Assembly (NCBI GenBank): GCA_965371785.1
Contig: CBDUZS010000041.1
Span: 1-23,655 of the forward strand
DNA: 23,655 nucleotides
Direction of reading: 5' to 3'
Source: CBDUZS01 sp965371785
GTDB taxonomy: Bacteria > Fermentibacterota > Fermentibacteria > Fermentibacterales > JCC-6
The notes under the pieces were generated by a model. The model was given only the letters and a program-made list of their open reading frames with translations. It was not told the DNA's origin and did no database searches. The first letter of the stretch is position 1; each line of letters opens with the position of its first letter. Shown one piece after another: positions 1 to 8,546 of this stretch. The translations under genes were made by a program, and so were the position numbers.

Positions 1-1104
1 CAGGTAGATCACGAAACCTGCAATGAAGCCAACATCTGAGGAGAATCCTCTGACCACACTCGGCCCCACGGGGAGCATGAAACTGATGAATCTTCCACCG
101 CTGAGCCAGAGGAAGAGGAGAGGGTTGGCAACGATGTAGGCAACGGCTCTGCGCCCGAGCAGGCTGCTTCGCTCGAGCTCACCCGATGTCGAGGAGAAAT
201 CCGGATAATCCAGCAGTTCGTTTCTCCTGGTTTGAATGAAGCCGGGAATCTCGATTCCCTCCATTCTCAGAGCTTCGGGGTTGTTGCGCATCCAGAGGTT
301 GAGCGCGCCCTTCGTGGGGAGAACGACGGGACTTCCCATTTCGATGGAGTTCCTTATTACCCATGGGGCAAGGCACAACAGGAAACCTGCAAGAAGCGGT
401 AGAACCGATCGCCTCTTACGGATCAGGAAGATGTAGCCCAGCTCGACTGGAACCATGAAGAGCGCAGTGCTTCTCACGAGAAAGAGAACACCGGTAGCGA
501 GCCCGGTTGCGAATCCGTTGCTCCTGCCGTCCCCGTCCCCTACGCGGAGCAGAAAATACAGCACGACGGGAACGAGAGATATGTGAACGGCTTCGGACAT
601 GGCATGAGCAGAGAAGTACACGAACCACGGATAGACGGCCCAGACAATCGCGGCGACACGGCCCTCTCTTTCCCCCCATTTTCCGGCGACCAGCCGCCAG
701 ACCGCAAGCGCGCCTGCGAGAAAGGCAATGCAGTTCAACAGGTAGACTGCACCCGTTACCGGTCCCGCAAGGATGAACGCTGCCGCAAGCAGTAACGGGT
801 AACCAGGTTCTACAGTTGCCGTCGGAGTGTCCACGGGAGTAATGCCGAAAACGTAGTCAGCTCTCCCTGACCAGGCTTCTCTCAATGCTCCATCCAGATT
901 GGAAAGCGCATCATTCTTCAGAAAGGCCATCACCGGGGCAAACGAAAGCCCCCTTCCCTGGACGATACTGGCAGCCATCCTGATGTACACGGGTTGATCC
1001 CTGGACGGCCGGGGCAGTTCGCCCCCGAGAGACATGAACCACAAAAGCCTGGGGATCATGACGACGAGGACCAGGAGCAGAGCGAAACCGGAACTTCTCC
1101 TCAT
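1..1104 (-). CDS. GT39/ArnT-like membrane glycosyltransferase (3' end outside window)
   Basis: An uninterrupted reading frame of 368 codons runs from an ATG at 1104 off the left edge of the window, so the C-terminus is missing. The product is a polytopic membrane protein with an N-terminal hydrophobic segment (about residues 6-24) followed by a loop containing an acidic D-Q-P-x-Y motif near residue 36, then repeated hydrophobic helices. This layout is that of lipid-linked-sugar glycosyltransferases of the GT39/PMT_2/ArnT type, which move a sugar from a polyprenyl-phosphate donor to an acceptor on the outer face of the inner membrane. Its ATG overlaps the stop of the upstream ABC ATPase (ATGA), so the two are translationally coupled. 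The context with a Wzm/Wzt exporter suggests a role in surface polysaccharide or lipid modification. The exact substrate cannot be told. Confidence 0.75.
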   Translation of the reverse strand, partial: MRRSSGFALLLVLVVMIPRLLWFMSLGGELPRPSRDQPVYIRMAASIVQGRGLSFAPVMAFLKNDALSNLDGALREAWSGRADYVFGITPVDTPTATVEPGYPLLLAAAFILAGPVTGAVYLLNCIAFLAGALAVWRLVAGKWGEREGRVAAIVWAVYPWFVYFSAHAMSEAVHISLVPVVLYFLLRVGDGDGRSNGFATGLATGVLFLVRSTALFMVPVELGYIFLIRKRRSVLPLLAGFLLCLAPWVIRNSIEMGSPVVLPTKGALNLWMRNNPEALRMEGIEIPGFIQTRRNELLDYPDFSSTSGELERSSLLGRRAVAYIVANPLLFLWLSGGRFISFMLPVGPSVVRGFSSDVGFIAGFVIYL

Positions 1105-2321
1105 GGCTCCCAGACAGCCTGCTTCAACCTCAGCGGAGGATTATGCACTTCTCCGAGGAGCACTATCGGATAGAAGTACTCCTGCCAATGGTAGTCCTTT
1201 CCCCCTGCGGGATCGGTCAGGGCGAGTCCGAGAAGGTAATTGCCCGGTTCGAGAATATCGAGATCTATTTCCAATCTCGCGGACAACCTGTCGTCGAAAG
1301 CAATCAAAGGACGGTTGAGTTCGAGGTTGTTCACTCCTATTACGGTTTCACCATCCGGTCTGTGAAGGGAAAAGCCGAAAACAAGACCTTTGACCCCTCC
1401 CGGGAGATGAGTACGTACATCGGCCTGCACGACCAGCTTCTCGCCGCTCCTCCAGGAATGAGCAAGGGCGCCGGAGGTGTCGGTGAGTCTCACCGATTCG
1501 AACCAGACCTCTCTACTCCCCCATTCCCTTGGTGTGACCGAGATCGCATGCGATTTCCTGGTGGCTCCGGAAAGGTACTCGGCAAGAACATCCTGGACCG
1601 GACCATCCATCATGATCTTACCCTTGTCGAGCCATATGGCTCTGTTACACAACCTGGACACTGCTTCACTGTCATGCGAGACGAAGACGATTGTCTTTCC
1701 GGTTCCCTTGAAACCGAAGATCCTGTCGTAGCACTTGTCCTGGAAAGAGGCATCACCCACCGCGAGTACTTCGTCGATCAGGAGCAGATCGGGTTCAACG
1801 GAGGTGGCAAGAGCGAAGCCTAGCCGCATGAACATGCCTGCTGAGAAGTATTTCACGGGAGTATCCATGAACCTCTCCAACTCCGAGAAAGAGGCGATCT
1901 CGGGAAGGAGAGCCTTCATCTGAACGCGTGTCAATCCGAGTAATGCCCCATTCAGGTAGACGTTCTCGGCACCGGTCAGATCCGGATGGAAACCGACGCC
2001 CAGATCGAGCAGAGAGGCAATCCTTCCGCCTGAGGATACTCGACCGGAAGTAGGTTCGTAGATACCTGCCAGCAGCTTGAGAGTGGTGGACTTGCCGGCC
2101 CCGTTCGCACCGATGAGAGCAACGGATTCTCCTCTGGAAATCGAGAAGCTGACCGAGTCGAGCGCTCTGAACCACTCCCTTGATGTCTTCCTCCCGAAGA
2201 TGTTGAGCAGGGTCTCGAATATCGTGAGAGTTCTGTCATGGTAGAGCCTGTAATCAAGCGTTACGTTCCCGAAGACAACCTCACCGGTTCCAGTCCGCTC
2301 AACCTGCTTTCTAACCCTCAT
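1101..2321 (-). CDS. Wzt/TagH-type polysaccharide ABC transporter ATP-binding protein
   Basis: 406 residues. Walker A (GANGAGKST) is at residues 71-79, an ABC signature of the polysaccharide-exporter type (FSAGM) near 159-163, Walker B with the following Asp (LLLIDEVLAVGD) at 179-190, and the H-loop His at 216. After the ATPase domain there is a beta-rich C-terminal region (about 265-400), as in Wzt proteins whose C-terminal domain binds the finished glycan. It would energise export of an undecaprenyl-linked polysaccharide through the permease encoded immediately upstream. The start ATG directly follows the permease TAA with no gap and has AAGGAG six bases upstream. Family assignment is firm; the exported glycan is unknown. 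Confidence 0.93.
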   Translation of the reverse strand: MRVRKQVERTGTGEVVFGNVTLDYRLYHDRTLTIFETLLNIFGRKTSREWFRALDSVSFSISRGESVALIGANGAGKSTTLKLLAGIYEPTSGRVSSGGRIASLLDLGVGFHPDLTGAENVYLNGALLGLTRVQMKALLPEIASFSELERFMDTPVKYFSAGMFMRLGFALATSVEPDLLLIDEVLAVGDASFQDKCYDRIFGFKGTGKTIVFVSHDSEAVSRLCNRAIWLDKGKIMMDGPVQDVLAEYLSGATRKSHAISVTPREWGSREVWFESVRLTDTSGALAHSWRSGEKLVVQADVRTHLPGGVKGLVFGFSLHRPDGETVIGVNNLELNRPLIAFDDRLSARLEIDLDILEPGNYLLGLALTDPAGGKDYHWQEYFYPIVLLGEVHNPPLRLKQAVWEP

Positions 2322-3104
2322 TTAGAGCTCCTTGACCACGGTTGGCTCAGCTTTTCTGAAGACGAGAAGCCCTGTGGTGAAGACTACTGCTGTCCAGACC
2401 GTAACGGACAACCAGCACCAGGGCTCAGGCCACGTCCCGCGGTAGAGAATTGAGTGGAATATCTCCATGACACCGGACAGCGGATTCAGCCTTATGACGC
2501 TGTCGAAACCGGCCGGCACCAGCCCTTCACCCAGTGGATAGATCACAGGTGATGCGTAGAACCAGGCGAGCAGCAGCACTTCGAGGAACTGCGCGACATC
2601 CCGGTAGAAGACGTTGCATACGGAGAAGATCATCGCGAAACCCGTGGTCATGATGACGAAGAGAAGGAGTACGACTGGGAGCAGCACGATCGACCAGCCC
2701 GGAGTATGGCCGAAAGAGATCATCACAAGTTCGAGGACGGCCATCGAGAGGAGCAGGTGTACGCCGTTTGCAGCCACACCCGATGCGGGCAGGGCTGCCC
2801 TTGGGAAGTAGATGCTCCTTATCAGCCTGTGGTTCTCGAGCAGCGCCGACGTGGATGCCGAAACGGAAGCGGAGAAGAAGTTCCATGGAAGCAGCCCCGT
2901 CAGCAGGAACAGAGAGAAGTGAGGAATGCTTCCACCGAATCTGATGATCTTCGTGAAGACTATTGTGTAGACCACCATGCTGAAGACAGGTTTCAGCAGG
3001 AACCAGATAAAACCCAGCATCGACCTCTTGTACCTGACCTTGAGATCCTTGTCCACAAGGCTGGACATGAGAAGCGACAACCTGCCGGGGCTCCAGGTGC
3101 TCAC
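2322..3104 (-). CDS. Wzm/TagG-type ABC-2 polysaccharide export permease
   Basis: About 260 residues with roughly six hydrophobic segments; the cytoplasmic N-terminus contains a D-K-D-L-K-V-R-Y-K-R-S motif ahead of the first helix, typical of ABC-2 polysaccharide and teichoic-acid exporters. A longer frame opens at 3206, but that extension lies wholly inside plsY and looks like out-of-frame sequence. I chose the GTG at 3104, which overlaps the plsY stop (GTGA) and has a GGAGGGAAGGA purine tract upstream; the resulting length matches the family. It forms the membrane channel partner of the Wzt-like ATPase that follows without a gap. Confidence 0.9.
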   Translation of the reverse strand: MSTWSPGRLSLLMSSLVDKDLKVRYKRSMLGFIWFLLKPVFSMVVYTIVFTKIIRFGGSIPHFSLFLLTGLLPWNFFSASVSASTSALLENHRLIRSIYFPRAALPASGVAANGVHLLLSMAVLELVMISFGHTPGWSIVLLPVVLLLFVIMTTGFAMIFSVCNVFYRDVAQFLEVLLLAWFYASPVIYPLGEGLVPAGFDSVIRLNPLSGVMEIFHSILYRGTWPEPWCWLSVTVWTAVVFTTGLLVFRKAEPTVVKEL

Positions 3105-3718
3105 CCGACGTCCTTCCCTCCGGTTATGCGTGTTTCCCTGCCTTTGCATATTCTGACGATGTTCCTCCGGTGCCGCAGGATCACAACGGCTGCAACGAGA
3201 CAGCATGCGACCTGTACAGGCAGATCACCGCTTCCCCTCCGCAGGAGAAGCACGGCTGGAACCAGTGCGGCCGCGGCCAGGATCGAAGCAAGGGAAACGA
3301 TCCTGAACAGGAACAGCACCACGAGAAAGATACAAAGTGCGACGAGCACGGGCACGGGGGCAAGAGCCATCAGCGCACCAAGCGCAGTTGCAGCACCCTT
3401 TCCACCACGCAGCCTCATGAATGGAGAGTAGACGTGACCGAGTATTGCGGCCGACGCAACAACAGCCTGCACAAGCACTTCACCTTGCCCGAGCAGAAAC
3501 CTCGCCAGAAGAACGGGGATTGCTCCCTTCAGCACGTCCAGAACCAGTCCTGCTGCCCCCGCCCCTCTGCCGCAACTCCTCCAGAGGTTTGTTGCACCGA
3601 TGTTTCCCGAGCCGACCTTCCTGAGATCGACACCTCTCGATCTGCCGATGAGGTAGCTGAAAGGTACTGCCCCTATAAGAAAGGCTGTTATCGCCATGAG
3701 AATCGCTCTGAGCGGCAT
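3101..3718 (-). CDS. plsY: Acyl-phosphate:glycerol-3-phosphate acyltransferase PlsY
   Basis: 205 residues, normal for PlsY. The diagnostic GSGNIGATN motif is at 36-44, a G-H-x5-F segment near 94-100, the GGKG motif at 105-108 and a terminal H-R-x-N-I motif near the C-terminus; about five membrane helices alternate with these loops. PlsY transfers an acyl group from acyl-phosphate to glycerol-3-phosphate, the first step of phospholipid synthesis, at the inner membrane. Its ATG shares one base with the der stop (TGATG), and its TGA overlaps the permease GTG, so it sits tightly coupled in the middle of the operon. der-plsY adjacency also occurs in other bacteria. Confidence 0.96.
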   Translation of the reverse strand: MPLRAILMAITAFLIGAVPFSYLIGRSRGVDLRKVGSGNIGATNLWRSCGRGAGAAGLVLDVLKGAIPVLLARFLLGQGEVLVQAVVASAAILGHVYSPFMRLRGGKGAATALGALMALAPVPVLVALCIFLVVLFLFRIVSLASILAAAALVPAVLLLRRGSGDLPVQVACCLVAAVVILRHRRNIVRICKGRETRITGGKDVG

Positions 3719-5022
3719 CAGTGCTCCCTTTTCCTGAAGATGATCCTGATGGGTACACCGTTCATGTTCAGAGCATTCCTGAAACTGTTCTCGATGTAGC
3801 GTCTGTAGTTCTCCTGTACGTCAGCAGGTCTGTTCACGAACAGGAGAAATCTGGGAGGCCTCGTTCCAACCTGTGTCGCGTAGAAGAATCTGACCGCCTT
3901 TCCCCTCGGCGAGGGAGGCTGGACTTTCTCTGTGGCGGTATGAAGAATCCTGTTCAGCTCAGCCGTCTTGATTTCCGCATTTCTCCTGGCTCCCACCTGT
4001 GAAACCATTGGCAGAATCCTCCCCACACCCTGTCCGGTTTCCGCAGAGAAGAACAGGATGGGAACCCACCTCGCAGGATGGAATCTCCTGATGATCTCAC
4101 GGATCCACTTGTCTTTGTCCAACCCCAGATCGATCTTGTTCACTCCGAAGAGCAGCCCCTTGCCGAGGTCCCATGCCCGCCCTGCTATTCGAAGGTCCTG
4201 CTGAGCAGGAAACTCTGACGCGTCCATCAGGAGAAGCACCACATCACCCTGGCTGACACTCTTCCAGGCTCTGAGGGTACTGTAGAACTCGACATCGTCC
4301 ATCTTCCGCGATCTTCTGCGCAATCCAGCGGTATCGATGAGACGAAACCGCTGATCCTGAGAAATGACGAATGTATCAATGGAATCTCTCGTGGTTCCGG
4401 GAACAGGTGTTACGATATTCCTATCGCTCTCGCAGAGTCTGTTCACGATGGAGCTCTTGCCGACGTTCGGTCTTCCGATAACTGCGAGCGAGAGCTCACT
4501 GGTTTCCACACTCTCGACCCTTGGAAGAACACCCACAACTGCATCGAGGAGATCACCCGTGCCCTGGCCATGAAGTGCGCTGATCGGCCATGGATCACCC
4601 AGTCCAAGACCGTAGAACTCATCTGCAAGAGGAATCATGGATACGTTGTCGATCTTGTTCACGGCAACGAACGAGGGGATTCCGGCCTTTCTCACCAGGT
4701 CTGCTGCGATCTCATCGAAGGGCTGAACTCCCGTTCGACCGTCAACGATCAGTATGATCGCATCCGCTTCGGAGATTGCCAGTCCTATCTGCTTCTCAAT
4801 GGCATTCTGGAAAGGATCGTCGCTTCCGGGGGAGAGACCTCCGGTATCGATTACGAAGAAATCGTAACCACACCAGTTGCATTGACCGATATTGCGGTCG
4901 CGTGTGACACCTGGCATCTCGTCAACGATTGCCGTTCTTCCACCGACGAGCCTGTTGAAGAGCGCTGATTTGCCAACGTTCACGCGGCCAACTATGGCCA
5001 CCGCGGGCAGTGAAGGAGACAA
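3718..5022 (-). CDS. der: Ribosome-assembly GTPase Der (EngA)
   Basis: 434 residues with the tandem-GTPase layout unique to Der. The first G domain has G1 at 12-19 (GRVNVGKS, with Val in place of the usual Pro), DTGG at 59-62 and NKID at 122-125. The second has G1 at 183-190 (GRPNVGKS), DTAG at 230-233 and NKID at 295-298. A KH-like C-terminal domain follows. Der acts in late assembly of the 50S ribosomal subunit. The start is TTG at 5022, supported by a GGAAGGA Shine-Dalgarno six bases upstream and by the conserved N-terminal beta strand beginning within a few residues. It heads the operon behind the promoter at 5051-5078. Confidence 0.97.
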   Translation of the reverse strand: MSPSLPAVAIVGRVNVGKSALFNRLVGGRTAIVDEMPGVTRDRNIGQCNWCGYDFFVIDTGGLSPGSDDPFQNAIEKQIGLAISEADAIILIVDGRTGVQPFDEIAADLVRKAGIPSFVAVNKIDNVSMIPLADEFYGLGLGDPWPISALHGQGTGDLLDAVVGVLPRVESVETSELSLAVIGRPNVGKSSIVNRLCESDRNIVTPVPGTTRDSIDTFVISQDQRFRLIDTAGLRRRSRKMDDVEFYSTLRAWKSVSQGDVVLLLMDASEFPAQQDLRIAGRAWDLGKGLLFGVNKIDLGLDKDKWIREIIRRFHPARWVPILFFSAETGQGVGRILPMVSQVGARRNAEIKTAELNRILHTATEKVQPPSPRGKAVRFFYATQVGTRPPRFLLFVNRPADVQENYRRYIENSFRNALNMNGVPIRIIFRKREH

Positions 5023-5050
5023 TTCGATTCCTTCCGGCAGAGTTCAGGTG

Positions 5051-5078
5051 ATTATACGCCCGTGAAGTCGCCTGTGAA
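5051..5078 (-). promoter_or_regulatory. Sigma70-type promoter of the der-plsY-ABC operon
   Basis: On the minus strand TTCACA (5078-5073, five of six matches to TTGACA) is followed after 16 bases by a perfect TATAAT (5056-5051). Transcription would start near 5044, leaving a leader of about 22 bases before the TTG of der. A GCCCGT/ACGGGC inverted repeat (5058-5063 and 5085-5090) brackets the -35 region and could be an operator, though this is only a suggestion. Confidence 0.7.
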
Positions 5079-5169
5079 AGCCTGACGGGCATTGCTTCCC
5101 CGAAGGTGCCTCATCCCTTATCATACGATTGACAGGGCGACTCCCCTTCTCCCCTTGAACGGAGCTGCT

Positions 5170-6306
5170 GTGAGCACTGACACAGCCGATACAGGACAGC
5201 ATCTCGATACGGAACGACTCAGGACGCTAGTCGCACTGATGCGTGAAATGAGTCGCGCAAGAAACATCAACTCCCTGATCAACCTGCTGATAAGCGAAAC
5301 GAGCAGAATTCTCGAAGCAGAGAGATCCTCCGTCTTCCTTTACGACGGGAAATCTGATGAACTCTGGTCATTCGTCGCCGAGGGGGAACGCAGACAGATC
5401 CGCTTCAAGGCGGACAGCGGTATCGCCGGCCATGTCTTCAGAACGGGTGAAGTGCTCTCGATAGAAGATACGTCCAGGGACGACAGATTCAATCCGACGG
5501 TTGACATGAAAACTGGGTTCGTGACCAGAAACCTGCTCACGGTCCCGGTCATCAATCCCTCCGGCAAGGTAATAGGCGTATTCCAGGTTGTTAACAGGAT
5601 AAATGGAACCTTCTCTTCAGGCGATATCTCCTTCCTGGAGGCAATAGCCAGTGAGGCCGCCGTCACCATCGAGAACGTTACGCTCCTCGATAGTCGTAAG
5701 AAGATGTTCGACAGCTTCATAGGAGCCCTGGTCGAGTCGATTGAATCGAGAGATCCATACACCGCCGGACACAGCACGAGGGTCATGGACTACTCCATGG
5801 AAATAGCGTCGAGGCTCGATCTGGACAACAAGACGATTGTGGCCATCCGCTATGCAGCCCTGCTTCACGATTACGGCAAGATAGGTGTCCCGGACTCCGT
5901 TCTCAAGAAGGAGGGTAAACTCACACCCGACGAGCATTGCGTCATACAGACACACGTCGAACACACCCGCAAGATCCTCGAATCGATAGAATTCGAGGAG
6001 GACCTGAAGATGGTGCCCACTTTCGCATCCCAGCATCACGAGAGACTCTCCGGGAGCGGCTATCCCGATGGTCTGGCAGGTGATGCAATAACCATTGGAG
6101 GAAGAATAATTGCGGTGGCTGATGTTTTCGAGGCTCTCACATCCAGGAGACACTACAGGGATCCGATGCCTGATACGATGGCAATCGGAATCCTGATGAG
6201 CTCGATAGGCTCCGATTTCGGCAGAAAACCGGTTCTTGCCCTCAGGGAGTACCTGGTCGAAACGGGCCGTCTTACCGCTGATCAGATTCTTGCGGAAGAC
6301 AGCTAG
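5170..6306 (+). CDS. GAF domain HD-GYP phosphodiesterase (c-di-GMP hydrolase)
   Basis: 378 residues from the GTG at 5170. A GAF sensor domain covers about residues 40-185 and an HD-GYP domain about 190-365. The HD-GYP hallmarks are intact: D-P-Y-T-A-G-H near the domain start, HD at 233-234 within LLHDYGKIGVPD, and HHERLSGSGYPDG with GYP at 297-299. Such proteins hydrolyse cyclic di-GMP, with the GAF domain sensing a small ligand; it is soluble and cytosolic. The frame also opens at a TTG at 5092, but GTG 5170 has GGAG five bases upstream and the earlier stretch is not domain sequence. Its TAG stop abuts the ATG of the cyclase, so the two are one transcription unit. Confidence 0.93.
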   Translation: MSTDTADTGQHLDTERLRTLVALMREMSRARNINSLINLLISETSRILEAERSSVFLYDGKSDELWSFVAEGERRQIRFKADSGIAGHVFRTGEVLSIEDTSRDDRFNPTVDMKTGFVTRNLLTVPVINPSGKVIGVFQVVNRINGTFSSGDISFLEAIASEAAVTIENVTLLDSRKKMFDSFIGALVESIESRDPYTAGHSTRVMDYSMEIASRLDLDNKTIVAIRYAALLHDYGKIGVPDSVLKKEGKLTPDEHCVIQTHVEHTRKILESIEFEEDLKMVPTFASQHHERLSGSGYPDGLAGDAITIGGRIIAVADVFEALTSRRHYRDPMPDTMAIGILMSSIGSDFGRKPVLALREYLVETGRLTADQILAEDS

Positions 6307-8418
6307 ATGAAGTCCGTCAGGGACACAACAACCGCATTCAAATTCGAACTTGCCGGAATTGCCGTTGGTTCAGTGTTCCTCGTCCTGCTTCTATCCGGGC
6401 TTCAGTTCTGGGAGACCCTCGAAAGCAGGACACTCGACCTCAGGTTCACCCTCTTTCCCGACAGCGTCTCGGCTGAGAACAGCATTGTGCTGGTCGTAGT
6501 GGACGGTGGCTCGCTCGAGCGCATGTCCTGGCTTTCCTGGCCATGGCCCAGACAGATCTACTCCGCATGTCTGGCCTACCTGCAGGATCTCGGTGTGGCA
6601 GTCGTTGCTTTCGATATCCTGTACGATCTGCCTTCCGTTTACGATGCATCGGAAGACGTCCGGTTCGGTGAAATCGCCAGACAAGGCAATACCGTATTCG
6701 TGATGGGTCTTCAGCGAAGACAGGGCTACACCATACCGGACAATGCCATCCTCCCGCTGCTGGGAGAGACAGATTTTCTCGACTCGGCCTGGACGTGCAC
6801 TCCGCCATGGCAGTCGATTGCCGAAGGTGCAACCCTCCTTGGCAGCAGTTCGGATAGACAGGACCCGGACGGAATCTTCAGAAGCATCAGGCTCGCAACC
6901 AGAACTCCCGGAGGAACCGTGCCTTCTCTCCCACTGGCCGTAGCCTGGCTCGCAGCAGGCAGACCCGATATCAGAATCTCGCCTGACCTCCTTCAGATGG
7001 GCGACATCAGCATCCCTCTAGTAGGTAATGGGCGGCTGCAGCTCAGATACCACGGCCCCGCGGGATCCTACAGAACACTTCCCATTGCAGAGCTTCTCTC
7101 CTGTATCGAAGCACGCGAGACCGGAGCGGAGCCCCCCATTGACACTTCGATCTTCAAAGATGCAGTAGTTCTCTTCGGTTATGCAGATCCCGCGCTCTAC
7201 GATCTGAAGCCTACACCCTACTCCCCCCTCTGCCCGGGAGTGGAAGTCCTTGCAACCGCTGTTGATAACATCCTCTCGGGTGAGGCAATCCAACGTGTGT
7301 CCCGATGGCAGACGGTGCTCTACGCACTTGCCGTGTCGCTACTGATAGCGGTCTGTCTTCTACTGATCAGATCGGTTAGCTTTGCTGCCCTGTCCGGCTG
7401 GCTCGTTCTTGCATTCTTTGCCGCCTTCACACTCATTGCTTTCCGAAACAACATCTGGCTCGATGCACTCTTTCCACTCTCTTCAGGTTTCCTGACACTC
7501 CTCATGGGCGGGATAGCCTCATACAACAATGCGAACAGACAGAAGAAGGCAATCCGCACCGCCTTCGCTCAGTACCTGTCACCGGAAGTGGTTGCAAGGG
7601 TCACAAGACATCCGGAGCTCCTCACGCTGGGTGGTGAGAAGAGGTGCATGACGGCCTTCTTCTCCGATGTCAGGGGATTCACATCCATATCCGAGGGGCT
7701 TGATCCCGAGCGTCTGGTCACCCTGCTCAACCTCTACCTCACCAGGATGACTGATGTGATTCTCTCTACCGGCGGAACGGTCGATAAGTTCGAGGGAGAT
7801 GCGATCATAGCCTTCTGGGGCGCCCCGCTGGATGTTCCGGATCACGCCCTGCAGGCATGCAGGAGCGCCTGGATGTGCCGGGAACTTCACCGCGACATGA
7901 ACTCCGAGCTGGAGCAGCAGGGATTTCCACCTCTGTTCACGAGAATGGGGTTGAACAGCGGCGACATGGTCGTAGGCAACATGGGTTCGCAGAAGCGCTT
8001 CGATTACACGATAATGGGTGAAGCAGTCAATCTGGCTTCCAGGCTGGAGGGAACGAACAAGCTGTACAACACTACCATTATGACAACCGGTGTCACCGTA
8101 GATGCTTCGGGGAACGAATTCGTTTTCAGGGAACTCGACACGGTACTCGTCGTGGGGCAGAAGAAACCGGTCGTTCTGTTCGAACTGATCTGCCCTGTCG
8201 GCCAGCTCGACCAACGGACCGAAACCGCTCTCGAAGCGTATGCGAAAGCCCTGGAGTGCTACCGCAAGGGCAATTTCTCTGAAGCACATGGCCTCTTCTC
8301 TGCAATAGGGGACGGACCATCATCCGTGCTTGCAGCGCGGTGCACCTCTCTGGCCGAGGGGAGTAAAACCTCACCGGGTGAACGCTGGGATGGAGTCTTC
8401 ACTCTCACACAGAAGTAA
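6307..8418 (+). CDS. CHASE2-domain class III adenylate/guanylate cyclase
   Basis: 703 residues. One N-terminal membrane helix (about 15-34), an extracytoplasmic CHASE2 sensor (about 35-330), three closely spaced helices (about 336-406), then a class III cyclase domain (about 440-610). Metal-binding Asp454 and Asp498, purine-contacting Lys494 and Thr568, and transition-state Asn575 and Arg579 (VNLASR) are all present. Thr at the second purine-selecting position is the class IIIb pattern, usually adenylate cyclase. A helical, TPR-like tail (A-L-E-x-Y-x-x-A-L) follows, as in many relatives. It would make cyclic nucleotide in response to a periplasmic signal, co-expressed with the HD-GYP protein just upstream. 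Confidence 0.92.
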   Translation: MKSVRDTTTAFKFELAGIAVGSVFLVLLLSGLQFWETLESRTLDLRFTLFPDSVSAENSIVLVVVDGGSLERMSWLSWPWPRQIYSACLAYLQDLGVAVVAFDILYDLPSVYDASEDVRFGEIARQGNTVFVMGLQRRQGYTIPDNAILPLLGETDFLDSAWTCTPPWQSIAEGATLLGSSSDRQDPDGIFRSIRLATRTPGGTVPSLPLAVAWLAAGRPDIRISPDLLQMGDISIPLVGNGRLQLRYHGPAGSYRTLPIAELLSCIEARETGAEPPIDTSIFKDAVVLFGYADPALYDLKPTPYSPLCPGVEVLATAVDNILSGEAIQRVSRWQTVLYALAVSLLIAVCLLLIRSVSFAALSGWLVLAFFAAFTLIAFRNNIWLDALFPLSSGFLTLLMGGIASYNNANRQKKAIRTAFAQYLSPEVVARVTRHPELLTLGGEKRCMTAFFSDVRGFTSISEGLDPERLVTLLNLYLTRMTDVILSTGGTVDKFEGDAIIAFWGAPLDVPDHALQACRSAWMCRELHRDMNSELEQQGFPPLFTRMGLNSGDMVVGNMGSQKRFDYTIMGEAVNLASRLEGTNKLYNTTIMTTGVTVDASGNEFVFRELDTVLVVGQKKPVVLFELICPVGQLDQRTETALEAYAKALECYRKGNFSEAHGLFSAIGDGPSSVLAARCTSLAEGSKTSPGERWDGVFTLTQK

Positions 8419-8507
8419 TACTCGCGGTGAGAGCACTCTGCGACTCTGGACAACCCATCATCCTTGAGACAGGTTTCAATCATGATACAAGCCTTTAGCA
8501 GTTTTAT

Positions 8508-8525
8508 GGATATTCTGGAATATCC
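8508..8525. promoter_or_regulatory. Perfect palindrome upstream of the SH3b-protease operon
   Basis: GGATATTC-TG-GAATATCC is an exact inverted repeat with 8-base arms and a two-base centre, in an otherwise gene-free 128-base gap. The two-base centre is too tight for a stable RNA hairpin, so a dimeric repressor or activator site is more likely. It ends 21 bases before the GTG of the downstream gene. No convincing -35/-10 pair was found nearby. Confidence 0.45.
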
Positions 8526-8546
8526 TGTTCCGGAGCGGAGGTTTCA

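Noticed and set aside
1143..1823. Long opposite-strand frames, such as 1143-1823 (+), 7579-8289 (-) and 12564-13262 (+)
   Set aside because: They lie fully within well-supported genes, have no recognisable domains, and are the expected shadows of high-GC coding sequence.
3105..3206. Longer N-terminus of the ABC permease from 3206
   Set aside because: The extension lies inside plsY and reads as Cys/Arg-rich out-of-frame sequence; GTG 3104 has a GTGA overlap and a ribosome site.
5092..5169. TTG 5092 as start of the GAF-HD-GYP gene, and TTGACA at 5129-5134 as its -35 box
   Set aside because: GTG 5170 has a well-placed GGAG while the TTG does not. No acceptable -10 lies 16-18 bases after the TTGACA.
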